Source: Paenibacillus vini
GTDB taxonomy: Bacteria; Bacillota; Bacilli; Paenibacillales; Paenibacillaceae
Assembly (NCBI RefSeq): GCF_018403325.1
Contig: NZ_BOSL01000009.1
Span: 173,977 to 237,976 of the forward strand
Reading direction: 5' to 3'
DNA length: 64,000 nucleotides
The translations under genes and the position numbers were made by a program. The notes under the pieces were generated by a model. That model searched no databases. It was not told the DNA's origin and worked only from the letters and a program-made list of their open reading frames with translations. The first letter of the stretch is position 1. Each line of letters opens with the position of its first letter. Positions 27,921 to 36,981 of this stretch are shown piece after piece.

Positions 27921-28190
27921 TTGACGATGAAAGCACGGGGGAATCTGGCCCGGAAGTATCTGGGGAAGAAGGTTCGGATCAAGACCAAAACCGGTGCAAT
28001 CTTCTACGGTAAAATCGTGAAAGTAGGAAACGGCAAGGTGTATCTCAAGACCGACGCGGTTCATAGCAAGGACAGCAAGGCACATGCGACCTTTGCTCCG
28101 TTTATTTTACCTCTGGTATTGTTCGATTTGCTGGCGATTGTGCTGCTGGAAACGAGACCGAGACGGAGAAGAAGAAAAAGAAGATGGTAA
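27921..28190 (+). CDS. Small Sm-like protein with hydrophobic segment and Arg-rich tail
   Basis: 89 residues. Residues 11-46 (KYLGKKVRIKTKTGAIFYGK and a following GNGKVYLK) have the Sm/LSM-like pattern. A hydrophobic stretch (about 60-78) is followed by an Arg/Lys tail (RPRRRRRKRRW), consistent with a membrane segment with a cytoplasmic anchor. The start is taken as TTG at 27921, 9 nt after GAGGAGG; an ATG two codons later is the alternative. Same architecture as the product at 7108-7353. TGACAC/GTGTCA flanks a short centre upstream (27879-27897) and may be a regulatory site. Function unknown. Confidence 0.62.
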   Translation: MTMKARGNLARKYLGKKVRIKTKTGAIFYGKIVKVGNGKVYLKTDAVHSKDSKAHATFAPFILPLVLFDLLAIVLLETRPRRRRRKRRW

Positions 28191-28194
28191 GCAG

Positions 28195-28241
28195 AAAAAC
28201 GGTTGGGGCAATGAAGATCATGCCCAACCGTTTTTTTTTGA
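28195..28241 (+). terminator. Strong terminator
   Basis: AAAACGGTTGGGGCA (one unpaired G) and TGCCCAACCGTTTT form a long stem followed by T9. Confidence 0.93.
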
Positions 28242-28248
28242 TTACGAA

Positions 28249-28434
28249 TAACTGTATTACCTACAGTTAATTAGGGACTTGAAGCTCTTTATTGCGTATT
28301 AACTGGAAAACCTGCAGTTAAATAATAGATTTATTCAAGTGTCGGCCTGAAATGGAAGAAATAACTGTAGGTTATACAGTTATTATCTACCATGAGCCGT
28401 AATATGAAAAATTAGCTGTATAAAATCCAGTTAA
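28249..28434. repeat. Array of four 21-23 bp palindromes between convergent genes
   Basis: Element 1 (28249-28269) has arms TAACTGTA/TACAGTTA; element 2 (28299-28321) TTAACTG/CAGTTAA; element 3 (28361-28383) ATAACTGTA/TACAGTTAT; element 4 (28412-28434) TTAGCTG/CAGTTAA. Elements 1 and 3 are reverse complements with one difference; elements 2 and 4 also look inverted. The array fills the interval between the end of the Sm-like gene and the end of trpS. Confidence 0.85.
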
Positions 28435-28451
28435 TCTTCTTCAGATGGTCT

Positions 28452-29459
28452 TCACATGGTCCGAAAATAGTCCAGTCCCATCGCTTCACGCACCTCGGAC
28501 ACCGTCTCGCGGGCAACCTCCCGGGCCCGTCTCGTCCCCTCTATGAGGATCTCGTCGATGGTCCGGGGGTTGACCGCATATTGGGAACGGCGTTCGCGCA
28601 TCGGCTCCAGCAGCGTGTTGAGCGAGGATTCGAGCCGGTGTTTGCATTCGCTGCAACCGATCGAGCCGCGTTCACAGGCTTCGTGAATTTCCGCGGCGCC
28701 GGAAGGCTCGAATACTTTGTGGTATGCATAAATCGGACATACCTCCGGATGACCGGGGTCATGTTTTCGGACGCGGGCCGGGTCGGTAACCGCCCGGCGG
28801 ATTTTGTGGGCCAATTGTTCCGGAGAAATGTCCAGCTCTATGGCGTTGCCGAGGCTTTTACTCATCTTCGCGTTGCCGTCGGTACCGACCAGCCGCGGCG
28901 TTTCGCTGATCAGCGCTTGCGGCTCAGGAAATACGGGCCGGTACAGCTCATTGAACCGGCGTACGACCTTCCGGGCAAGCTCCAGATGAGGAAGCTGATC
29001 GTCGCCTACTGGTACAATAGAAGCTTTGCAGAAAGTAATATCTGCCGCCTGGCTTACGGGATAGCCCAGGAATCCGTAGTACAGCTCGTCAAGGCTGCTG
29101 CCCTTCGATTCGGATTTGATCGTAGGATTGTGGCGCAATGCATTTACCGTGACGAACATGGAGAAGAAAACGGTGAGCTCGGCGATTTCCGGAACCATGG
29201 ATTGAACGAAGATCGTAGCCCGGTTAGGATCGATTCCAACCGCCAAATAGTCGAGGGTCACCTCGCGCAAATGCTCCCGGATGGAGTCCGGTTTGTCAAA
29301 ATGGGTTGTCAGCGCCTGAACATCGGCGAGCAGAATATAGGAGTCATACTTGTCTTGCAGCATTACGCGATTTTGGAGACTGCCGACGTAATGGCCGAGA
29401 TGAAGTTTTCCGGTTACGCGGTCGCCCGTAAGCATCCGTTCTTTGTTTTTGGGGTTCAT
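28452..29459 (-). CDS. trpS: Tryptophanyl-tRNA synthetase
   Basis: Charges tRNA-Trp with tryptophan. Class I synthetase of 335 residues with the HIGH-type motif HLGH (residues 20-23) in LTGDRVTGKLHLGHYVG and the KMSKS motif near residues 195-205. The length fits bacterial TrpS. ATG preceded by AAGGAGG. Controlled by the T-box leader upstream, and possibly by the Trp-codon leader frame that overlaps its start. Confidence 0.97.
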   Translation of the reverse strand: MNPKNKERMLTGDRVTGKLHLGHYVGSLQNRVMLQDKYDSYILLADVQALTTHFDKPDSIREHLREVTLDYLAVGIDPNRATIFVQSMVPEIAELTVFFSMFVTVNALRHNPTIKSESKGSSLDELYYGFLGYPVSQAADITFCKASIVPVGDDQLPHLELARKVVRRFNELYRPVFPEPQALISETPRLVGTDGNAKMSKSLGNAIELDISPEQLAHKIRRAVTDPARVRKHDPGHPEVCPIYAYHKVFEPSGAAEIHEACERGSIGCSECKHRLESSLNTLLEPMRERRSQYAVNPRTIDEILIEGTRRAREVARETVSEVREAMGLDYFRTM

Positions 29460-29565
29460 TTGATTTCCTCCTTAAATTGGGGACCTGGTTCCCCGATGAG
29501 AACAGGTCTGTGTAATCTAGAACTGCACAACATAGCAAAACGTGCCACCACCAGCCATCATCCAC
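29344..29565 (-). CDS. Candidate Trp-sensing leader peptide overlapping the trpS start
   Basis: Between the T-box terminator and trpS lies TAAGGAGG, then GTG 8 nt later (29565-29563), then codons for DDG followed by three consecutive TGG Trp codons (29553-29545). The frame stays open for 73 codons and runs about 115 nt into trpS in another frame. An ATG two codons upstream is too close to the ribosome site. A 5-bp hairpin (GGGGA/TCCCC) sits between the Trp codons and the trpS ribosome site. Tandem Trp codons behind a good site recall the leader peptide of the B. subtilis anti-TRAP operon, which is also T-box controlled. Function here is inferred. Confidence 0.5.
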   Translation of the reverse strand: MDDGWWWHVLLCCAVLDYTDLFSSGNQVPNLRRKSNEPQKQRTDAYGRPRNRKTSSRPLRRQSPKSRNAARQV

Positions 29566-29592
29566 GGCCATCACCTCCTTAAAAAATAAAAA

Positions 29593-29905
29593 AACCTCGT
29601 CCGTATAAGGACGAGGTTATCGTGGTACCACCTTAATTAACCATCCGCCTCCGCATAATGGGGGGAATGGCCTTCTCGACCGGTACGGAGAATGCATCTG
29701 AATCTTAAAATTCAATTTCGATATTCTCGATACCTGTCCCTTGATAACGGCGGGAACCCCGGCTTTTCCTACTATGCCCTCCGCGGACAGTTCGGCCAAG
29801 CAACTCCAAAGGCCATTCGATCAAACGCGGGATACCGGTTCACAGCGGCCACCGGCTCTCTGAGAATCCCTGCATGTCTGTCTACTTACCCTTCATCACA
29901 GTTGT
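29593..29905 (-). promoter_or_regulatory. T-box leader (tryptophan) of trpS
   Basis: Minus-strand leader with all main T-box parts: stem I segments (AGTAGACAG, then AGAGAG-CCGG...GAACCGG), a GAA-TGG specifier region with TGG at 29815-29813, the antiterminator T-box word AAGGTGGTACCACG at about 29635-29622, and a terminator with arms AACCTCGTCC/GGACGAGGTT (29618-29593) followed by T7. Uncharged tRNA-Trp would favour read-through into trpS. The upstream boundary is approximate. Confidence 0.93.
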
Positions 29906-30072
29906 TCACAAATATAGATACAATATTACAACCGCTGAGATGCACGGTCAACATGAAATGTACACGGTTGCCAGCCTCTTTCGTCCAAGCCGGAACTCGT
30001 CTGCATAATCGGCCAAGTTCCCTCATAAACATGTATCAGTTTAGGAAATCAAACTGCAGAGGGGATGATCTC

Positions 30073-31191
30073 ATGCGTCGGATCGCAAAGATGCTGACTA
30101 TTTTGATTGTGTTAAGCATCGTACTTGCCGCATGCGGGAAAAAGGATGCCGCTGGCGTCGTCAAGGATTTGGACAAAGTGGTTACCAAAATGGAAAGTTA
30201 TCAGGGCACCGGCACCATGACGCTGTTTACCGGCGAGAAGCCCCAGGAGTACAAGGTAGAGGTGTGGTATCAAAATCCTTCCTTTTACCGGATTGCGCTT
30301 ACCAATGCCGAGAAGGACGTGACTCAGATCGTTCTCCGCAATGAACAGGGTGTATATGTTTTAACGCCGAGCTTGAACAAGAGCTTCCGCTTCCAGAGCG
30401 ACTGGCCTGAGAACCAGGGCCAAGTGTATCTTTACCAAACCCTGGTACGGAGCATTCTGAGCGACGGCTCCCGTCAATTCGTGAGCGACAAAGACAGCTA
30501 TGTATTTGAAGTAGCGGCCAATTACAACACGCATGCGCTCGTACGCCAGAAAATTTGGCTGGCTAAGGACAATTATGCGCCAAAACAGGTACAAGTCTCT
30601 GACGCACAAGCAAAAGTGGTCGTAGAGGTCAAATTCGACAAATTCGATTTCGATGCCAAGTTTGAGAATAACTCCTTCGATATGCAGCATAATTTGGATG
30701 CCGCGGCCAAGGATGCCAAAGGCACGCTGCTGGAAGTCGATGAGAACGGCATGCTGGTCGAGAAGGCGCCGGAGGCGAGCCAGAATGATCCTGCAGCTGA
30801 GGACACTGCCTCGGCCGTAGATAAAGGAGATGCCGCACTTCCTGCGTTGTCCGATCCGTTCGGCGTAATTATTCCGACCTATCTGCCTGATGGGGTTGTT
30901 TATCAGGATGATAAAATCGTTGATGACAGCGACCGGAGCCTAGTGCTGCAGCGCTATGGAGGTACATATCAATTTACGCTTACGGAATCCAGGTCTCCGG
31001 ACCGGACGGCCTCGCTGGTTCCCGGCGAATTGATCGACCTTGGCTTTACTTGGGGCTTATTAACAGGAGATGAGCTCCAGACTCTGACCTGGACTACGGA
31101 TGGTTTGGAGTTCCGGATCACAAGCGATAATCTTCCGCTTAATGAAATGGTGAAAGTCGCCGCTTCTATGCAGGACCAAACGGGTAAATAA
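30073..31191 (+). CDS. LolA/YdcC-like lipoprotein
   Basis: 372 residues. The lipoprotein signal ends at LAAC (about Cys19). The following 200 residues follow the LolA/LppX beta-fold pattern (MESYQGTGTMTLFTG..., then a YKVEVWYQNPSFYRI strand) seen in B. subtilis YdcC, which sits in the same place upstream of alr. The C-terminal part (about 250-372) resembles a DUF4367-type domain. It is likely attached to the outer face of the membrane and binds lipid or acts as an anti-sigma-like sensor; neither is proven. The ATG at 30073 with GAGGGG upstream is chosen because the longer open frame would cross the trpS T-box. Confidence 0.8.
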   Translation: MRRIAKMLTILIVLSIVLAACGKKDAAGVVKDLDKVVTKMESYQGTGTMTLFTGEKPQEYKVEVWYQNPSFYRIALTNAEKDVTQIVLRNEQGVYVLTPSLNKSFRFQSDWPENQGQVYLYQTLVRSILSDGSRQFVSDKDSYVFEVAANYNTHALVRQKIWLAKDNYAPKQVQVSDAQAKVVVEVKFDKFDFDAKFENNSFDMQHNLDAAAKDAKGTLLEVDENGMLVEKAPEASQNDPAAEDTASAVDKGDAALPALSDPFGVIIPTYLPDGVVYQDDKIVDDSDRSLVLQRYGGTYQFTLTESRSPDRTASLVPGELIDLGFTWGLLTGDELQTLTWTTDGLEFRITSDNLPLNEMVKVAASMQDQTGK

Positions 31192-31202
31192 TTTAGGACA
31201 AT

Positions 31203-31272
31203 AGGCGGATTACGGTTATTCCGGAGTCATTTGCACTTCGGAACCCGTCTATTCGCCTCTTTCTTTATTTCT
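31203..31272 (+). terminator. Imperfect terminator between the lipoprotein gene and alr
   Basis: AGGCGGAT...TTCCG pairs with CGGAA...ATTCGCCT with mismatches and G-U pairs, followed by TCTTTCTTTATTT. Confidence 0.5.
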
Positions 31273-31381
31273 CAGCTCCCGGATTTGACAGCCGCTCCCC
31301 GGGACATTACCATTAGTGTATTGTTTGAGAAATGTATTATTTGAGCATGGACTTTCAATCATTAGAGAAGGTGACCTAGAA

Positions 31382-32566
31382 GTGCAAGTGAAGTATCGAC
31401 CAACCCAGGCAGTCATTGATTTGGACGCGTTGTATTCCAATTATACGGAGCTGCGGCAGGGACTGCCGTCTGACATGAAACTGCTCGCATGTGTAAAGGC
31501 TAATGCCTATGGGCACGGCGCAGCGACTGTGGCAAAGGAGCTTGAACGGTATGGAGCGGATTATCTCAGCGTAGCTTTTTTGGATGAAGCGCTGGAACTG
31601 CGCCGTGCCGGAGTTAAGATCCCCGTATTGATTCTTGGATACACGCCGCCGCATGGCGTAAGAACTGCATGGGAGCACGACATCACGCTGACCGTGTTCA
31701 GCTGGGAAGTGCTGGAGACGATCAGAGATCTGGATCCTTCGGAATTTCCGCATAAACTTAAGGTCCATATCAAAATTGACTCAGGAATGGGTCGTCTTGG
31801 CCTACTTCCCGGAGAAGAGGCGTTTTTGTTCATTCGCAATGCGCTGCAAATTCCGCATGTGGAAGTGGAGGGGATGTATACCCACTATGCCACGGCGGAC
31901 GAAGAAGACAAAAGCTATACATTGGAGCAGTACCGGCGTTTTCAGGAAGTGGTGGACGCGCTGCGGGAACATGAAATTCATATCCCGATTATACATACGG
32001 GTAACAGCGCCGTAGCTATTGATATACCGGAGCTTTCTTGCCGTATGGTGAGAATTGGCATCGCTTTATACGGTCTTTATCCTTCGGATGAAGTACGTAG
32101 GGATCGTATCAAGTTAAGACCGATATTATCGCTGACAACGGAGCTGGTAAGGGTTAAAACAATGCCACCGCACTCCGCCATTAGTTACGGGGCGAAATAC
32201 GTAACCGACCGGGACGAAAGAATCGGAACGATTCCGATCGGCTATGCCGACGGTTATTCACGGTTGCTTGGCGGCAAGGCGCAAGTATTGATACGCGGAC
32301 GCCGCGTTCCTGTAGTCGGAACCATTTGCATGGACCAATGTATGGTGTCGCTTCAACCTTTGGCTGAGGAAGCCGAAGAAATCCAAGCCGGCGAGGAGGT
32401 TGTACTCATCGGCCAGCAGTCCGGCGGCGAAATTACCGCAGACGAACTGGCCTCCATGCTTGGAACTATCCACTACGAAGTGATTTGCATGCTTGCGCAT
32501 CGGATCCCCCGTTTATACGTTAGTACCGGGAAACCCGATATTCTGGTGAATCCCCTGTTGTCATAA
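31382..32566 (+). CDS. alr: Alanine racemase
   Basis: Pyridoxal phosphate enzyme making D-alanine for peptidoglycan. 394 residues from the GTG at 31382, which follows GAAGGTGA; the open frame extends upstream without a ribosome site. Lys39 in CVKANAYGHGA is the cofactor Schiff-base lysine, and Tyr269 in ISYGAKY is the second catalytic base. Length and position before endoAI/endoA match B. subtilis. Confidence 0.96.
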   Translation: MQVKYRPTQAVIDLDALYSNYTELRQGLPSDMKLLACVKANAYGHGAATVAKELERYGADYLSVAFLDEALELRRAGVKIPVLILGYTPPHGVRTAWEHDITLTVFSWEVLETIRDLDPSEFPHKLKVHIKIDSGMGRLGLLPGEEAFLFIRNALQIPHVEVEGMYTHYATADEEDKSYTLEQYRRFQEVVDALREHEIHIPIIHTGNSAVAIDIPELSCRMVRIGIALYGLYPSDEVRRDRIKLRPILSLTTELVRVKTMPPHSAISYGAKYVTDRDERIGTIPIGYADGYSRLLGGKAQVLIRGRRVPVVGTICMDQCMVSLQPLAEEAEEIQAGEEVVLIGQQSGGEITADELASMLGTIHYEVICMLAHRIPRLYVSTGKPDILVNPLLS

Positions 32567-32817
32567 AAGCAAGGGACGACAAAAACCTACAAAACTTTTT
32601 TCCTGTATGAAGGAATTTATGACCGGGCAGCGAATGAATAACACATGGAAATCTTCTGGTATGTACGGCATAGTCATTTTTGTTTATAATGATATGCAGC
32701 ATACTTGATATACTCTCGGCATATATTTCTTTTGTATATATTTCCTTGAATAATGCTATACTGAATCACAAGGTCAGGGGAACAGGGTCGACAAGGTTTT
32801 GGGGGTGGAAGTTAGGG

Positions 32818-33099
32818 ATGGCCAACATGCATAACACCAAAAGAATCATGATTAGTTTACCGGATCATCTTTTGCAGGAAGTGGATGGAATCGTCGCGAT
32901 GGAGAACTCCAATCGCAGCGAGCTGATCAGGCAAGCCATGAAGCTGTATTTAAATGAGCGGAAGAAGAGATTCATCCGTGAGTCGATGCAGCGCGGCTAT
33001 ATGGAAATGGCTAAAATTAATTTATCCATGGCCTCTGAAGCATTCCATGCGGAGGAAGATGCAGACATCACTCTGGACCGCCTAGTAAGCGGGGTGTAA
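32818..33099 (+). CDS. Antitoxin EndoAI (ribbon-helix-helix)
   Basis: 93 residues. The N-terminal ribbon-helix-helix (KRIMISLPDHLLQEVDGIVA then NRSELIRQAMKLYL, residues 8-48) binds its promoter DNA, and the C-terminal tail should wrap the toxin dimer. The gene ends 3 nt before endoA. A -10-like TATACT lies at 32757-32762. ATG at 32818 is preceded by a G-rich site. Clear MazE/NdoAI equivalent by sequence pattern and context. Confidence 0.92.
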   Translation: MANMHNTKRIMISLPDHLLQEVDGIVAMENSNRSELIRQAMKLYLNERKKRFIRESMQRGYMEMAKINLSMASEAFHAEEDADITLDRLVSGV

Positions 33100-33102
33100 C
33101 CA

Positions 33103-33453
33103 TTGATCGTAAAGCGCGGCGACGTTTTTTTTGCAGACCTCTCCCCTGTAGTCGGTTCTGAGCAGGGCGGGGTAAGACCGGTGCTTATTATCCAGAACGA
33201 TATCGGCAACCGATTCAGCCCGACGGCGATCGTTGCCGCTATCACGGCACAAATCCAGAAAGCGAAGCTGCCGACTCATGTGGAGATTGAGGCGGCTACG
33301 CATGGTTTTGACCGTGATTCCGTTATTTTGCTGGAACAAATCCGCACGATCGACAAACAGAGACTAACCGATAAGATTACGCATTTAGACGAAGAGACGA
33401 TGAAAAAAGTGAATGACGCTTTGTTGATCAGTCTTGGTTTAATTGACTTTTAA
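33103..33453 (+). CDS. ndoA: Endoribonuclease toxin EndoA (MazF)
   Basis: 116 residues, start TTG. The sequence [20 protein letters not shown], then [20 protein letters not shown], is nearly that of B. subtilis NdoA, an mRNA interferase that cuts at UACAU. The family Arg and Thr active-site residues ([19 protein letters not shown]) are intact, so it should be active. Paired with the antitoxin 3 nt upstream and ended by a terminator. Confidence 0.96.
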   Translation: MIVKRGDVFFADLSPVVGSEQGGVRPVLIIQNDIGNRFSPTAIVAAITAQIQKAKLPTHVEIEAATHGFDRDSVILLEQIRTIDKQRLTDKITHLDEETMKKVNDALLISLGLIDF

Positions 33454-33492
33454 GCATACAGCCAGACGGGATCTTCGATCCTTGTTGGCCGG

Positions 33493-33532
33493 GCGCTCCG
33501 AACAGGTTGTTCGGGGCGCTTTTCTTTTTTAA
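33493..33532 (+). terminator. Terminator after endoA
   Basis: GCGCTCCGAAC and GTTCGGGGCGC pair around a 5-nt loop and are followed by a T-rich tail. Confidence 0.9.
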
Positions 33533-33614
33533 AGGATAAGAAAAACAGTGATTTGCCTCAAAATGCTGGAAGCGAATCACTGCCGATATTCAGAGCAAAC
33601 CCGGGTACTAAGAG

Positions 33615-34787
33615 TCAATCTGTGCGTAAAGCGTAGATCGGCCGGAGTTTGGCTGCCTTATTGGCAGGAATCATTCCGAACACGATGCCGATGAATAAGG
33701 AAAAGCCGAAGGCGATCAGGACGATCGGGACGGAAACCGAGGTGGAGAGGGAAGAGTAATGGCCGATCATTGCGCTGGCGCCGTATCCGAGTCCAACTCC
33801 GATTAAACCGCCAAACCCGCTTAAAGCGGTAGACTCGACCATGAATTGTAGCAGGATGTTCCTCTTCTTTGCTCCGATCGCTTTACGTATTCCGATCTCC
33901 CGTGTTCTTTCGCTGACGGAGACCAGCATGATATTCATGATGCCTATGCCGCCTACAAGCAGTGAAATGCCGGCAATGCCCCCGAGTGCGAGCGACAACA
34001 TTTGCGTGGTGGAATTCAAGGTGTCCAGCATTTCCTGCGAATTAAACACAGTATAAGCATTGTCCGCGTTCATGAATTTTTTATCAAGAGCGGCTTCCAG
34101 CGATGACTTGACTTGTTCGATTTGTTTCGTGTCTTCCACCTGTACGGTGATGGAACGAACTCCCCGGCTTCGCAGAAAGCGTTCGGCCGTGCTGATCGGA
34201 ATCAGGATTTTGTTATCGTTTGAACCGGTCAGACTGGACCCCTTTGACTCCAGCAGGCCGACAATTTTGAAGCTGGTGCCGTTCAACTGGATACTTTCCC
34301 CAACGGGATCGGCCGTGCCCAGAAATGTGCTGGCCGTTTCGGTCCCGATTAACGCCACCTTCATTCTGAATTCATTGTCCAGATCCAGGATATAGCGGCC
34401 CGACTGGACGTGAAAGTCCTGCACCTCTTCATATGACGGAGCAATGCCCTCGATGGATACGGAATCATTGACGGTATCTTTTTTGGCTGTAGCTGACCCG
34501 CTTACGACAGGAGAGACCGCCTTGATCCCCTCAATGTCGGCAAGCTGCATTGCTTCTTCATAAGACAAAGAAGTCGTATTTCCACGCCCCGTAATGTTTA
34601 CGGTCAATAAGTCCGTGCCCAAGCCTTCGAGCTGCTCCGTAATCTGCGAAGTAGTCCCCTGGCCTACCGATACGAGCGTGATAACCGAGGATACCCCGAT
34701 AATAATTCCGAGCATCGTGAGCAGGGAACGAATCTTCGCCCCGATGATGCTTTTCCAGGCCATTTTTACGCTTTGCAGCAGATTCAT
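33615..34787 (-). CDS. MacB/YknZ-type ABC transporter permease
   Basis: 390 residues. One membrane helix near 20-42, a large extracellular MacB-type domain (about 45-255), then three C-terminal helices of the FtsX-like domain (GGIGIMNIMLVSVSERTREIGIRKAIGA loop). Third gene of a minus-strand adaptor-ATPase-permease operon; it overlaps the ATPase gene by 4 nt. Mechanotransmission exporter of a peptide, lipid or toxic compound; substrate unknown. Confidence 0.92.
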   Translation of the reverse strand: MNLLQSVKMAWKSIIGAKIRSLLTMLGIIIGVSSVITLVSVGQGTTSQITEQLEGLGTDLLTVNITGRGNTTSLSYEEAMQLADIEGIKAVSPVVSGSATAKKDTVNDSVSIEGIAPSYEEVQDFHVQSGRYILDLDNEFRMKVALIGTETASTFLGTADPVGESIQLNGTSFKIVGLLESKGSSLTGSNDNKILIPISTAERFLRSRGVRSITVQVEDTKQIEQVKSSLEAALDKKFMNADNAYTVFNSQEMLDTLNSTTQMLSLALGGIAGISLLVGGIGIMNIMLVSVSERTREIGIRKAIGAKKRNILLQFMVESTALSGFGGLIGVGLGYGASAMIGHYSSLSTSVSVPIVLIAFGFSLFIGIVFGMIPANKAAKLRPIYALRTD

Positions 34788-35485
34788 ACCGCAAGCCTCC
34801 GATCCTCGACGATCATGCCGTCCTGAATGCTGATGACCCGTTTGGCCTGCTCCGCGATGGAGAGATCATGGGTGATGATAATAATGGTATGACCGAGACG
34901 GTTAAGCTCCTTCATCTTCTCCATAACCTCTACGCCAGTCTTGCTGTCCAGTGCGCCGGTGGGCTCGTCGGCCAGAAGCAGGGGAGGATTTCCCGCAATC
35001 GCTCTTGCTATGGCCACCCGCTGCTGTTGTCCGCCGGACAGCTCGGAAGGTTTATGATGCATCCGGTACGCCAGACCGACCAGTCTCAAGGACTCTTCGA
35101 TCGCCTTTTTTCGCTCCTTGTACGGGACATTCCGGTAAATGAGGGGAAGCTCTACATTTTCGAATGCCGTTAGCTTGGGCAAGAGATTGAACTGCTGAAA
35201 TATGAACCCGATCTTTTCATTGCGAATTACGGCCAGTTTATTATCCGACAATTTCTTCACATCCTGGCCATCAAGAAGGTAGATTCCTTCATTGGCTACG
35301 TCCAGGCAGCCTAGCATGTTCATCAAAGTGGATTTGCCGGAGCCGGATGGGCCGATAATCGCCACAAATTCTCCCTGGTGGATCTGAAAGCTAACGTCCT
35401 TGAGGACCGGCATGAGTTCTCCGGCCATGTTGTATCCGTGTCCCAACCCGGAGACGTTGATCAGAGGCTGCTGTAAATCAGACAC
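34784..35485 (-). CDS. MacB/YknY-type ABC transporter ATP-binding protein
   Basis: 233 residues with Walker A (GPSGSGKST), signature LSGGQQQR and Walker B ([13 protein letters not shown]). The ADEPTGALD sequence is typical of the LolD/MacB export group. Overlaps both neighbours at stop/start, which shows a tightly coupled operon. Confidence 0.94.
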   Translation of the reverse strand: MSDLQQPLINVSGLGHGYNMAGELMPVLKDVSFQIHQGEFVAIIGPSGSGKSTLMNMLGCLDVANEGIYLLDGQDVKKLSDNKLAVIRNEKIGFIFQQFNLLPKLTAFENVELPLIYRNVPYKERKKAIEESLRLVGLAYRMHHKPSELSGGQQQRVAIARAIAGNPPLLLADEPTGALDSKTGVEVMEKMKELNRLGHTIIIITHDLSIAEQAKRVISIQDGMIVEDRRLAV

Positions 35486-36900
35486 TATCTGCCACCTCCT
35501 GTCCGACTAGCTCCGCCGCCAGGTGTGCCACCGCCCGAGAAGCCTCCACCGGACATGCCTCCGCCAGGCATGGCGCCGTTCGGATTGACACCGCCTCCGC
35601 CGAAGCCTCCAAAGCCCCCAAAGCCCCCAAAGCCCCCGGCTTGGTCCATTTGCTCCTGCTGCCGGGTTGAATTAGAGGAGGAGGAACCCATCACTGTAGG
35701 AATGACGACTTCGTCGCCTTCTTTTAAACCGCTGACGATTTCAATGGAAGTTTCGTTATGAACGCCGATTTCAACCTCTTGCATGTTCGTTCTGCCGGTA
35801 GTTTTAGTTCTTTGCCTGTCTTGTCCTGAATCGCTTGAGGGCTGCCTGTTATCTTCCGATATTTGGGAAGGTCTCGCCGGTGGTTCGCCGGAGGTTCCGA
35901 TTGGCTGCTGCAGATCGCCTTCCGGAACGATTCTTCCGCCATTCCGGCTGCCGGCCGCGGAGGCGTCGGTAGTCGGAAGAATCACGAAGTAAGACTCGCC
36001 TCTTTTTTGCACGGCTTCAACGGGGAGGGTCAAAATATCTGTCTTGTCGGAGAGAACAATGGATGCTTCAGCCGACATGCCGACGCGGATCCCGTCCGAT
36101 TGCTTCAATTTAATCGTGACATCGAATAGGGATACTCCGCCCGAAGCGGTGCCTTCATTCGCAATTTCGGATACTTCGCCGTCGATCGTTTGATCCGGCA
36201 GCGCATCCAGTTGAACGGAAGACTTCATCCCGGTTTTCACCTGCGGGATATCCAATTCATCCACTTGAATTTGTACGCTCAAATTCTGATAATCCTGGAT
36301 GACGAACAATTCGCTTCCATTGTTGGCCTTTTCGCCGGCAGTGATATTTACCGAAGTAATCGTCCCGTCCATAGGTGATGTTAATGAGTCGGGTGGAATC
36401 ATATCTTCTTTTATTGAGGCGATTTCATTCTCCGTGCTTTTAATATTCAGTTCTTGCTTGGTGATGGATTTCCGGGTGTTATTCAAATCTTCCTCGGAGG
36501 CGCCATCATAAACCTGACGCTTGTACTGGGCCTGAAGGTCAATCAAATCCATTTTCTGCGATTCCAGAGAAGTTTCCTTTGTCTCCAGACTGTCCGATAA
36601 GTCGTCGGCCTCGAAGGTAAGCAGGGTTTGCCCCTTTTTCACAATATCTCCGGCTTTGACCATTACCTCATTGACTTTGCCTTCATCCTTGGTACGTACG
36701 CTTTGGCTATCCGTCGATATTACCGATCCTGATCCCGACACACTGACGAGGATATTGCCTTTGACAACCTGGGTTGTCCGTTGGACAGGCGCGGCTTCTC
36801 CGGTTTTTTTATCCGGCAGGATCAACATCGTAGCCGCCAAGGCAATCAAAATGGCGCCGACAATTCCGACTCCGATCCATAACCATTTCTTTTTTTTCAT
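35485..36900 (-). CDS. HlyD/YknX-type efflux adaptor
   Basis: 471 residues. An N-terminal membrane helix (about 7-25), a biotinyl-lipoyl domain split by a coiled coil (about 90-160), and a beta-barrel region. The C-terminus is unusual: a Gln/Pro/Ser-rich stretch (about 320-375) and a Gly-rich tail with GGF repeated (about 425-445) followed by more Gly/Met/Pro. First gene of the export operon. ATG at 36900 is chosen because GGAG lies 8 nt upstream; an in-frame GTG at 36921 has no good site. Confidence 0.9.
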   Translation of the reverse strand: MKKKKWLWIGVGIVGAILIALAATMLILPDKKTGEAAPVQRTTQVVKGNILVSVSGSGSVISTDSQSVRTKDEGKVNEVMVKAGDIVKKGQTLLTFEADDLSDSLETKETSLESQKMDLIDLQAQYKRQVYDGASEEDLNNTRKSITKQELNIKSTENEIASIKEDMIPPDSLTSPMDGTITSVNITAGEKANNGSELFVIQDYQNLSVQIQVDELDIPQVKTGMKSSVQLDALPDQTIDGEVSEIANEGTASGGVSLFDVTIKLKQSDGIRVGMSAEASIVLSDKTDILTLPVEAVQKRGESYFVILPTTDASAAGSRNGGRIVPEGDLQQPIGTSGEPPARPSQISEDNRQPSSDSGQDRQRTKTTGRTNMQEVEIGVHNETSIEIVSGLKEGDEVVIPTVMGSSSSNSTRQQEQMDQAGGFGGFGGFGGFGGGGVNPNGAMPGGGMSGGGFSGGGTPGGGASRTGGGR

Positions 36901-36981
36901 TCGCTCACTCCAACTTCCCACGGGTATTTTAAAGATAAAGGTATGTATCAGGTCATATACTAAGGGGCCAATATTAAAGGG

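Noticed and set aside
29692-30072. Upstream extension of the LolA-like lipoprotein gene
   Set aside because: The extended frame crosses the trpS T-box on the other strand, and the lipoprotein signal and ribosome site fix the start at 30073.
32818-33453. Horizontally acquired toxin-antitoxin module
   Set aside because: Position after alr and near-identity in pattern to B. subtilis NdoAI/NdoA indicate the chromosomal core pair, not a mobile module.
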